Below are positions 21,645-33,200 of a DNA stretch of 64,000 bases, in pieces. The notes beneath the pieces are model-generated. The model was not told the DNA's origin and searched no databases. It worked only from the letters and a program-made list of their open reading frames with translations. Position 1 is the stretch's first letter; every line of letters starts with the position of its first letter. A program made the position numbers and the translations under genes. Source of the stretch: Arachnopeziza araneosa (lineage: Eukaryota; Ascomycota; Leotiomycetes; Helotiales; Arachnopezizaceae); NCBI GenBank assembly GCA_003988855.1, contig QYAI01000073.1:62001-126000 (forward strand), read 5' to 3'.

Positions 21645-23972
21645 GGTCATTTGATATAGCGAGGTGTTGTGATGTTGCTCTGCCTTGCTCGCCCAGAACT
21701 ATTTCAGACTTAAATTCTCTGTTACTCTTTCCTGCTAAGGGTTCTTAGAGTTTGCTTTTCGTTGCTTTTTAGATAACCAGCATTACAAAGGTTGCTCTTC
21801 TCACAATACATAGCTTCCCAAATAGAGTCGCTCGTCCATTCCTAGAATCAATCTCTCCAAGTTCCAGTTCCAGGGATTGTTCTATCCCACCCCGTAATTT
21901 CCACTCCGCTTTGACATCCAACCCAACCCCATACCCCACGCTCTTTCTCAAACTTTAATTCCCTCATTTTCTTGAACGCCGGGGATCTCGCGTGGGATGA
22001 CTTACGAAGATCTTAGGTATGTACCGTGGGTAATGGCCGGGCCCGCACGAGGTGGGAAGCGGGAGTTCGGAACGGGAGGGGAGGGAGGGAATAAAGAGAG
22101 GAAGCGGTGAGTAGGAGGAAACTAAACTTGCAGTCTCGGAATTGGCGTTAGGATTTCCAACTGCGTAAGAGATAGGACTAACGTGCCGGGATGAGAAGCT
22201 CAAATTGGGTGGAATCAAACCACTGGTCAGCAGAGAGAAGCAGAGCAAAGTCAGTACGAACTACACATACTACTGTAGTTTTTTGCTTAAGAAAGATATG
22301 TGTCTCAAGTAAATAGATTAAAATAGATTAAAACCAAAGAATCATAAAATCTATCCTGGATTGGAGAAAGTGCTTATTCACTCTCTTTCTCCCTAAACAT
22401 GCTGGAGACTAGTCTCTCACTCTTGCTTTACTGTACATATCTCTCTCTGGTTCTACTATAAAGCTTCAATGTTCATGCCCAATAGAAAGATTGATTGGCA
22501 AGGCAGAATGTTCTTTCTTTCTTCTAGGCTATCCGCTCTGTCCTTGACGAGTTTTCGGTTCAGAACATGGTCAGAACTAGAGAGGCTTGAGAAAATGAAT
22601 TCGAATTGGGACATTCTTCAAGTAAAGCTACCTAGACACAGAGTAAAGGAAAAGTAAGCTCGTTGGAAGAACTTGAAAAGCTCAAGGTCTGTCCCGCGGA
22701 GAAAGAGCTCCATGCTTGGATATATCATGGATCTAGCTATAAATTAATCCAATGGAGGAGTAAAGCAAAAGATAGTCCCCTAAGTTTCGAGAAATAGATC
22801 AATTCATATCGAGAGGTTGGTATAAATGAATCCAACTCTTTTCCTAATCCCATTGATAAGATCTTCGCAGACCCATTTGTCTGTCCATACGGTAACCAAC
22901 CCACAGAATATAACAAGACCCCAACCAAACCCAACAACCAACCCTGTTCTTCCACGGAAAACACCACCCAATACACACAATGCCACGTCAATCAATCAAT
23001 CAATGAATCAATCAGAACCTCGTGCACCTCGACCGATCCAAATCCGAACCGATCTAAGCCCATTTCACGTATGACTAAACAACCTCCTCCGGTGGTACTC
23101 GTGCAACCCACAAAACCAGTCATATCACCAACTCTCTCAGATACCAACATATTGCTGGAGGGCGGGAAACAGCCGCACGTCAAGAAAATAAATAGAAAGA
23201 TCGAATCCTGGTCACGAAGCGGGCCATCAGGTGGGACGGGGACGGCCAGTTATGCAGCACAGTGCTGTACAAGTGGTACAATGTTTGGAGTAGTGGGATA
23301 GAGTATGTTCTCTTTGGCAGAGTGGCAGGAGGAGGGTGGGCCGAGATTCCGGTGTTGAGAGTTATGCTGTGAGTATGCGAGGCTTCAGTGTACTGTATTT
23401 TGATCTGGACTGGTATTGAAGTAGTGCTTGGGCTGTAAAGTAAAGGAAATCTAGATCGGGTTTGAAGGGAAGAACGATGAAGGGATGGACTGAAACGCAT
23501 ATTTTTTCCGGAGAATAATTTCTAGTAATCATAAAGTGTAATCAATGACCCATATCAAGGTTGTTCTCAAATATTACAGGCTTGCAATGGTATTGATTAT
23601 GTACTTTTGTTGTCACCATCTATAGCCAGTCGGTCTCGTACTTGGTTCCCTTTCTGAGCCTCCCAAATCCTTTGATCGTAGCAGAGCTTCCAGTTCTCCT
23701 CCGTCGCGAATGGACGCAGTTCAAGTGGCCACCCATTCGACCAGACATATTCTCTGAGAATCCCATTTATAGACCATTTCTGCGCCAAATATCAATCAAA
23801 CATAATCAAACCTAATCATGAACGCCCAGACCATGTATTATGGTATTATGCCATACCGTACCGTATGTACGCCGTTCCATTTATGCAATCATTAGATGTG
23901 ACCGAGGATTCGTATCGTAACCAGTCTATGACGGTGTATTGCTTCCGAGAGGAATAATGAGCCTCATAGCGA
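21645..23972. other. Intergenic, small ORFs only
   Basis: 2.3 kb without a supported gene. The 76-codon ORF at 23071-23301 (Pro-rich start, Cys-Cys near the end) and the 63-codon minus ORF at 23597-23788 (Trp-rich) have mildly protein-like composition but no recognisable family, and opposing ORFs overlap the first one. Both are listed as undecided. Confidence 0.4.
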
Positions 23973-25914
23973 TCACCGCCTCCATCCTACATTCCATATT
24001 ACGTGCGCAATGTCTTTTGCTGTATTTACTGTGTCAACAACTTTCCCAAAGAGACCTTCTGACACAACGTCGTCTTCGTCTTCCTCATATGGCATGAACA
24101 TACCGGATGGTGTCCTTCTCATCCCGGAAGGTTCGCCTTCAGACCCGGAAAGGTTAGAGGATGATACTGAGTCGGTGTTGAGGTTCTGAAATCGCTCTTG
24201 TGCTACCGAAACACTATCCTTGCGGTTGACGAATGCGCTCGGAGGTTGCCAATCCATATCTTCATCGTCCTCTTCATCGTCTCCAAGTAACATACGAGTG
24301 GAAGGTTTGGAAGGTCGGAGAGTTTCTTGGGATGGCGAGGGTGAAAGTTTACTGCCATTCCAGAATCCACTGCTGTGCTTCATTGCGGTCTCCGGAGGTT
24401 CAGGTGTATCTGCTCGATATTTGAGTGTTGTTGATGGTAACATGGCGATTGTTTTGCTCTCTGCACTAAAACTTGGTGCCTTCTTGCTATGGAGAGGGGG
24501 CAATTTCCTTTTTGAATTACTCCTCTTCATCATAATTCCTCCATCATCCGAATCACTATCATCATCATAATTGATAGGGTAGGGCTCTTCATCTTCGTCG
24601 CCTTTCATCTCTAAAGCTATGCACTGTTCAACCTGCTCATTAAAATGGATATGCTTCTTTTCTCCCCCACCTGGTGATACATATCCTGACGAGGATATCG
24701 ATGAGAGGTAGCTGGGATGGTCATTGCTCAATCTTCTAGAAAACGAGTAAACATAATCCGATGTTGCTCGTCCTAAGCGTGGGCGTTCTCCTGAGCCTTG
24801 TTGTGCTTGGACTGCTGCTGCCGCTTGCTTCAGTAGGGACGATGACGATAGTGATCTTTGAAGCATTATTTCCGACATGCTCCGCTTCTTGAGAATAGGC
24901 TTCTTGTTTAAAAACGAGTTCGATTTCGATATCCGGCTGCTTCCCATTGGAGACGTAGATGGCATACGGAACTGTTTTTCTGATCTTGTCTGCAGAGGAC
25001 CATATAACCAAGTAACATCGCAGTCCTTCAACCTATGGAGTATTAACAAAGGCTCAAACATTGTTATGCGGATGGGAAGTGGTTAACCGCATATTCACGT
25101 CAACTTACCAATTAAGTGTTTCTGGTGATACTGTTTTCAGCCGATTTTTAGCTTTCATCCACGTTCTCCAAGAGGCATTTTCTAATCTTGCACTATTGTT
25201 ATACGCTTTTCGTTTTGAGACAACATGCTTCCATGACGACCAGATATCTTCTTCCTTCCAATTATGTGATAAATAATCTACATGCCTAGACGGCTCTGTT
25301 CGGATGGCTGAATCGTCTTCTGCATGTTCTACAGGATCTGGAGAATCTGGCCTTGACACATTGGTTGATGTGCTGTTGGAGGTAGGTGAGACCGTATAGG
25401 AATCACCTGTCCGAGGACTCGGCGGTGGTTCCAGGTCTTCTGTGTGTCCGTAATATGCCACGTCGTCGTACGAAGGGAAAACAATCTGATCTTCGTCGTC
25501 CTGGTCTTCACAAGGAGTATCCAGGGACAGGCTGCTAGAAGGGGTGGAGGAGTAAGAAGGAGCGGTAGAATCGGCGTGGATTGTCCGTGGGGATGAGGGA
25601 GCGGAAGATGACCCGGAATTTGAAGGTGAAACTACTGATTTGAATGCACTGCTGCTTTTCGATCTTGACGGTGCCTTGGAATATGATTGCTGGGTGACAA
25701 ACTTTGGCTGCGAATGAGATCTGCGGAGTGGGCTGGATGAGAAGTAGCTATTCTCTTCGGAGTTTAGGACCACGGCCATTCTGGGTGGGTGTGAGAGGCC
25801 GTGAATCACGGTGGAAGGATTCCTGGTACCAGGCCAATTATTCCTTCTCTGCTGTGGCGAAGAGTCGTAGTAATGGATACCGGTGTTTCCCACACGCTGC
25901 CTCCCGACTTCCAA
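23973..25914 (-). CDS. Reg1-like protein phosphatase 1 regulatory subunit (glucose repression)
   Basis: Two exons, 25914-25109 and 25032-23973, with a 76-nt intron, give 621 residues. The conserved block spans the splice: HNWKEEDIWSSWKHVVSKRK, then LENASWRTWMKAKNRL, then LNWLKDCDVTWLYGPL. This is the fungal 'GATA-like' DUF1752 domain found in Reg1-type proteins. At about residues 395-405 is KKHIHFNEQVEQC, matching the PP1 docking motif (RVxF type, I-H-F) of yeast Reg1. The rest is disordered, Ser- and acid-rich. By analogy it targets PP1 to the Snf1 kinase and controls carbon catabolite repression. A second methionine (MAVVLNSEENSYF, about residue 46) is an equally plausible start. Confidence 0.85.
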
Positions 25915-26420
25915 GACTGAGCAATGCTACCATGAAGACCGCGAGGACTGAGATATCGGATTGGGTGGGTGTTGTGGCGGTGATGAGGAAGACACCAGTT
26001 TACAATGTGCTCGAATCCAAGAACGAAAGGAATCGGCGGAGCGCAGATTGAGCGTCGCCGTCGTCGAGTCGAGGGAGGAGGCCCTTTTGTGGTGGTGGAG
26101 ATGGCCGCTGGCGATAGAGGGGATGAGGGAAGAAAACGAGGAAGCAGGAAGGGATTCTCGAAGCAGGCCCTAATGGTCTAGCATTCCTTGCTGGGTTAGG
26201 TCGTCAGTCTTGGTAATGCAAAAGCGAACCAAGTTTGTGCGTGCGTCGTGTGTGTTGGGGTTGTCAAGTGGGTTTGCGGTTGGAGGCGGTCGGTAGGTTT
26301 GGCTGTATCTCAATTCGCGGGTGAAGTGAAGTGGAAGAGCCAGGGGGGGCGTGTGCGCTAAGCCCGTGTTGTCTCGCCAGAGCGAACAGGAAAAGGAAAA
26401 GAAAAAGGGCAGAGAATGAA

Positions 26421-26460
26421 CAACACCACCACCACCACCACCACCTCCGCCGCCGCCGCA
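26421..26460. repeat. (ACC)n then (GCC)n microsatellite
   Basis: Eight ACC units followed by CTCCGCCGCCGCCGC-type units in the leader side of the Reg1-like gene. Simple-sequence repeat. Confidence 0.8.
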
Positions 26461-27192
26461 CAACCTAGCAGTGGTCACCACCTCCTGTATCTTTAATTGC
26501 AGCCGAATGCACCAGCCGTCATGGCACCCGATCCCGATGGTTCTTGTGCTGGGCCTGCGCACGCCATCAGGCCGTCCAGCGATGGCACCTCACTCCTGGC
26601 TGATTATCATCTCTTGTGCCGCCCCTTTGTGACTTGGGGTTTCCCCAGTTATTCTGATTGCATTGCTGCCGGACTACTCGACGCCAAACCCAAGACACGG
26701 ACGAGCAGCGCCCCAAATTGCGGAGAAGTCACCAGTCGAGCGATGGCGAGGACAAGCGAGCCTACAGCACCACCTCCCCATCTCCCAGGGCAGGGAGAAA
26801 ACGTTTGTTGGGGTAAAGCGCAGCTGCGTGGCCGCTGATAGGAGGACGCGCGAAAACCTCACAGACTGCATGCCGTTGACACACGAATAATGGGATCGAG
26901 GCGTCGGTCGTGTCCCACAGGTCGGGGAAACGCTGCCACTACTGTGGTCAAACTCAGCAGGACAGGATCATGGCTCTCGTGGCACCAAATCAGCGCTCTG
27001 CATGAAGCTTCAACCTCGACTCGCACACTATCTTCCAAATTAAGTCGCAGACTCGCAATGCCGCAGGTAAGGCCAGGAAGCGATCTGGTCGAGCGAATGA
27101 CAGGCTCCTTGACGAACCTCCAGCGGAGCGCCCTCGAATCCATGAGAAGCTGCGCAAATCAAACTCCCTCGCCGCCCCCAGCTGCGACTATG

Positions 27193-27210
27193 AAAAAAAA
27201 ACCCCCCCCC
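27193..27210. repeat. A9C9 homopolymer junction
   Basis: Nine A followed directly by nine C. Prone to sequencing and replication slippage. Confidence 0.8.
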
Positions 27211-30200
27211 GCCTAGGGTCATGGGCGGTCTGGATCGTGGCGTTCGACGATCATAACCGACCAGCCGAAGGCCACAACCCCCATCTTTCGTCCATTTTTC
27301 CTCCCTCGCTTCTTCCTCAACTTCTCCCACTTCACCCACGCCACATCCTTTATCCAGTCGTGCGCCTGCAGTGGTCTCAAAACGAACCTGGACGCGGCGT
27401 GGGGGAGAAATATCAATTAAAAGCTCACACGGCATCCGATGTGATGCAGAGTTTCACGACTTTTGCAATTCCAAGGTCAAGGCATTCAACGATGAGCCGA
27501 CTCGGCAGCCTGAGCGCCTCAAAACGTCATCAAAATTGCTGTCAGTTTGGATCAAGTCGGCAGCAAATCGAACGAAACCTCGAGGAATCCAGAAGATCAG
27601 ATATCGGAAGGCTTTTGGCTGAGAGAAAGCGTTAAAAAGGACCGTCTCCGAATCCTTACGCCACACTCTCCTCTCTGATTGACACTAGCGCGCTTGAGCC
27701 ACAAATAGTAAGAGTCTGCACGCAGCGTGGAGAGCTTCTGAGTCGTTTATGGCCGAGATGGCTTAGGATTTGCAGTGGAGGACGATAAGGGTTTTCAAAG
27801 TCGAATGTACGGTAAAGGAGTAAAGGCGAGAAAAGCTACTACTCTTGTCCCGGAAAAGAGGTCCGCCGCTCTTCAACTCGTCATCGAGAACCTCTTGGCT
27901 CTGCCTACACAATAGTTTTGTGGAGATTATCGCCTGGGTCTCACACTCGGCGCTTCTCTTCCCATGATTTTGTAGAGTCTTGTTGCTATTATATAGGTCC
28001 GAATATGCAACTAGACAGACGGTGTCGCTGCTAGAATGGCGATCTCTAGTGACGCGCTATTCACAAACTAATTGAGATTTTTCAAAATCTCAATGATAGG
28101 TCTTGTACTTTATCAAGCCGTCCTTATTTTCTATCAAATTTCAGAAAACAATTAACATCTCGAAATGTCCCCTACGAGGTGAATATTCTATTATTGGCTA
28201 GTATTTGTTATCTTGATTTTCTCAGATTGCCGCTAGATCTACCATTTATAGCACTGAGAATTTGGAGGACTTTGGATGGTATAACCAACACTGCTATTCA
28301 CAAAATACTCCATTCCTACATTGGCGAATACTGTATTTACAATTTGATGAAATACAAAGCTAGAGAAAATCGAAAGTCAGCATTTCACCTCAGGTTGCCT
28401 AATACCTGGTCTCTTATCAGCAGCTTAGAGTCAGCAGGAAAGAGTCTTATCTCCATATTCAATGGAGTTTCGAGGGCTAGGAAGGGTCGAATTGTAGCCA
28501 TCGGTAATTCCACAACGCGTTGAACTTTCCCATTACTCTTTGCTGCAATTACCTTGACGTGTGATAGAGGAAGAGCCGATCCGCTGCAGCTAGGAGATAT
28601 GTGTGCAAGCCTACATGTAGCGGATAATAGTGGATATGATACCTGTACCGTACGTTTGACACCATGTAGCGTGAGTCAAAGATAGAGAAACCTCATGGGA
28701 TCCCTTGAGGCTGATTGGAGTACGGGTCAAGGTATTTGGCAGTCCGCGAATCTGAAAGACATCTACGGCTCGGGACCTCCCAGTCTTATAGTCCGGGTTT
28801 GTCACCTAAGGAACTTTCTCGGCTTCCTGTGCCGAACGTTTCACTCTTCATTCTATATCGACATTCAAGCCACCATTCCTGGTAGCTTTCTTGACTCCTT
28901 CGCCCATAACCCAGAAGTCGAACTATCTCCTTTGATTCAGGAACTTCGGGTAATCTAGATTAAGTTGTAAAGAGTACGATAGCCACATGCTCAGCATGTT
29001 GAATCAAAACTTAATAATCATCGGCATAACCACCAAGAGTTTTCCCCGTGGGACGCCGGACGGCCAGTGTTGCGCGAGAGCTAGGAGATGATTTGAAAGT
29101 CGTACAAGAATCTGTTCTAGGGAACTCGCTACTTCAAGTGCATGCAGACAACAGCAAGCTGCGTGGCCATAAAATAGATCAATCTCGAATTGACGCTCAA
29201 ATCTTGGGAAGACTTCCATGTGCGCAGCATGCAGCAAGTACGCCAATGGAATTTATCACGAACTAGAATGCAGCCACGGTACTTTTAGAGTATCCACCAC
29301 GAATCGGTGGGCTTGAAAAATCCATGGAAGCAGCACCCTACATGACCGCTTGACATGCGGTAAGACTGCCAACGAACGCCACCATGTGTTCAGTCAACCT
29401 CGAGCAAAGGAGGAGGTTTATCGTAGCGACAAACCTTGGGGAAATATGGGAGCTTTCAGTTTTAAGCTTCAAACTTTCGGAACAGGCTTTCTATCCTTGT
29501 CAGCCTACAACGGCCTGCAGAATACCCAATGGCCCTAGTCGACCGTCGCCTTTTCTGAGGGAAGAGTTGAAAGCTCTTCGAGCCGATGCACACCCTCTTG
29601 CTTCGAATGCCTGCCTCAACAGACAAGGCTCCGCATCTCTGGGAGCTAATCCCAGTTCTCGGCCATGCAACTGAACGACCTCCGCGCAATAAATACAGGC
29701 CCTTGAACCTCCTTTGCTGGTGCGATTGGAGGTTCGCTCCCGTCTTCGGAAACATGGACGATATCGGGAACCAGCATCTTTCCAGCACAATTCCATGATG
29801 CAAATTGATTTATCATGAGGTTTCCATCAAAGCAGACCTGCCGTCTCATGATGTTAGAAGAGACTCATGGGAGGCCTAGATCCTCAAGGTGCGATGCGGC
29901 CTCATCCGAAAGTGTTTCGAGTTTGACTCCACTATTTAATGCTGCAGCTCGGGCAGCGACTATTTTCCAGATATGAGCGGATTGCGAGCTCCACTCTCAG
30001 CACATCCAAAGCTTCCGCAGTTCATCTACCATTAGGATGAAATTCGTCCGCCCTTGCAACAACACGGATAGCACCCCTCACCAACGCATCATCCGCTTCT
30101 GAGAGAACGAGCTCCTGGGCCCAGCCATTAGAACTAATTGATCTCTCGGGGATCTCAACAAGCGAATTCGGATCGGCACACCTGTCAGGGCTGCTCGCGG

Positions 30201-33200
30201 CAAAATGTGATTGCTCACAAAGAGGCGTGCTGACTTACAGAGAGGGGCTCGCAGGGCGGTTATCAAACCAGCAACTTCAAATAGAGGCTTGCATTTGAGA
30301 CGACATGCTTTCGGAGGGGTAAAGGCTGATGAGGTAAGTGGGTTTCTATACGTCAGGCTGTGCTTTGAGCTCATTGCACATATGTTCAAATTCTATCATC
30401 TGCATCATTCCTTCTCTCTCTGTTAGATAGACGGGGTGGTCATTGAATCCCGTCCCTTCCGGCACCGATCGGCGTCAGACAAGAGCCAAGAACTAGATAA
30501 GAGTGTTGGCAAAGATTTTACCTTTGCAGCTCCTTCTCTTCTTTCTGTTGCAGGAAAATTATTTTCTGTTCAGATTCTTCACTTCGGCTTTGGCTTTGTC
30601 GCATCGGTTTATTCCGGGATGGTAGCTCAGCCCGACTTCTCCCTTTCGTTTTTGAAGCCAACCCTTCCTGGCCCGAGGGAAAGCAAAACTCTTTGCCGCG
30701 AACAACAAAGAGGCAAACTTATCACAGCCTCAGCATGTGAAAGTGAGAATGAAAGGTTGAATACGGGCAGCTTCTCAGTACGAGCGCCACAATCTTCTCC
30801 TCTTTGTGGATGGAACCCGTTTGAAGCCAAGTGCATGGCTTGTGTCGCATTGAGTTCTCCTCATCTGCCAACAACACGTCGTCAGCTCAACATCGAAGCT
30901 GAGTTGAACACCCTTTCGTTTGGATGAAGACATGGGGAAATGATTCTAGGTCGAGAGAAAGGGAGCCTTACACGTTAAGACTATCAAAGCAGAGATCTTC
31001 AAACACGAAGAGTAATCGTGCTGCGTCTCGATTAGGCAATTTTTGCCCGTGAAGCTGTTGGGATCACATGCTCATTTGGATGAATTGATCGTACCGTCTC
31101 GACTCTTAAACAGCGAACCACAATCTCCTCGACAATATTCTCGTGTACAACTCAAGGTTGAACAAAACGCAGGAAAATTATTCAGTACAGCCCTGCAAAG
31201 TGTGCCTCAACGACCATGACGCAATCAATATCCCGAAAATTAGTCCTTTTCTCAGGTCAAACAAATGAACTCCAGATATCAAGGTTTGAAACCGGATTTC
31301 CACCCTTATCTCAAGATTGTTAGGCCATCTACTACTGTATTGAGCTAAAGTGGAGCGGGATCGTGCGGGTCGGAGATGCAATGCAATCACAATCTCTTAG
31401 GAGACAAGGAGATTCCGTCGTATTGTGGCGTTGGCTATCTCCTTTCTCTACCTTTCCCCGCTGTTTTCAACGAGGTGCAACCTTCTAGTTTAGTTGCAGG
31501 TGCAATTGATCTATTTTCTGTTTTGTGCAGCGGGTGAGTGGAGATGTTCAACAGCTGGCGTTTGGTGGCGGGGGAGATGGAAAGAGGTCCCGAATGGATC
31601 GTTTTATGAAGGTCATGGTTGGTTGTTTTTAGTGGTTAGTATTACAACTCGGTAATCGCTGATAAAGACGTCTAGTTGAGATGCTGCTAGTTATTTACAT
31701 TATTATTTTACTGAGCGATAGAGCATCAGAGTTTGCTGGTCTCTGTGCTCTGTTGATCGAGATGAGTTACTGTTCTTCCAACGAAGACTAGACCCTTCTA
31801 AATCGTACGATATATATCTAAAGAAAATGAAAACTAACTCACCTTTGATAGCCCTTTGATCTCTTCGAAAGTTCTATTGCATTATCATGTTCAAAATAAT
31901 ATGTAGATACTGATGTTATCCGTAGTTTTTCTTAGCGAGGACCAATTGCAAAATCGTGCCAAATACATTCATAATTTCACTCAGGTCGCCAGGCCCTCTT
32001 ATCCGAATCAAAGTACATGTATACTTGCATTTATTAACGTACTGACCTGATTCAAGTCGCGACTCTAAGTGACGCGACCTAAACGTACCTGACTCGGCTT
32101 GGTTTAATTTAGTATTCAAGTCTGGCTCGGACTCAAGCGATTTTAGCATACTAATTTAGCCAAGTTACGGCCTGACTTGAGCGAAAGGTCGAATTCTAGT
32201 TGACTGGACCCGGTCTAGCTCGGCATAAGATAATTTTTCGGGGCCTGGGTCTGATTCCGGTCAGCTGAGGTCTTGAGTATTCCTCGCCTGCGGGTTCACC
32301 GCCAGGAGATGTTGGTGTTTACTTAGCTTGCCGACGTGGCTTGAGATGAGATGTCATGCGGTGATCGATTAAACACCTGTTTTCTTCAAGTTTGCTCGAA
32401 AGTTGATGTTTTCTCCTCGCGCTAAAATCGTCGCTATGGAAAGCTCAACTTGGTTGCCAGATGTCGCCTCGAGGGTTGGAACTCAACAATTCTGTCAACT
32501 TTTTCTTCTAAATACCTAGTCTTCTTTGTACAAAATCAGAGTTACGGTTACTTCTTTAACTACAAACTGAGTGTAAACCTTATAGAATGTCTCTTGCTTT
32601 GGAAATGCGTAGACTCGAAAGTTTAACTGAACCAATTTATTCCGCGTTATCTGAGTGACTTTTGAATAGATGAAGCTTTGATGTTTATGTGCATCGAATG
32701 ATAATTTGGCACCATCCTAAGTGTTAGATTCTGATTATTGAATCCAAAGACTCTATATTTGCGTGCTGAAAGCAGCTCTACCCAACTTTGTGATATTAAG
32801 TTGAATGTTGTTTTTCCAAATGAGCAACATCCGAGAGTCTGAAATAGAGCTATTCAACTCTTGTCTTCATTAAATATATCTTGCTATAGCGGTACGAGAA
32901 GTAACTATTCATAGAGCTTAGGTATTAAACTATGAAGAAACGCTGGAAAATGGAGTAGAGTCAGGTTTTGGCTGTTGATCAGCCGGTAAGCATGACACCA
33001 TTGCTAGGAAGTAGTTATTTGAACAATTGAAAGGAGCAGGTATGAGTTTCTGGGCGTCACAGCGCTCAAAAGGTTGATCAATTTAATACCGGAAATTCTT
33101 GCCGTAAGAGAGGTTGGTGTAGGAAATATAAACCTCTCACATCGTAGTAAATCCAACAATATAAACAAGTTCTGTGAAAAGGTTGAACTCGAGCTACATC

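Noticed and set aside
23071..23301. 76-codon plus-strand ORF
   Set aside because: Pro-rich start but no family, and overlapped by a longer open minus frame. Could be real, but not supported.
23597..23788. 63-codon Trp-rich minus ORF
   Set aside because: Mildly protein-like composition only; no motif, no clear promoter or splice context.
28179..28523. 114-codon ORF
   Set aside because: No recognisable motif and sits in AT-rich DNA where such ORFs occur by chance.
30436..30927. 163-codon ORF
   Set aside because: Mixed composition without domain features, and an opposing ORF covers the same bases. I could not support it as a gene.
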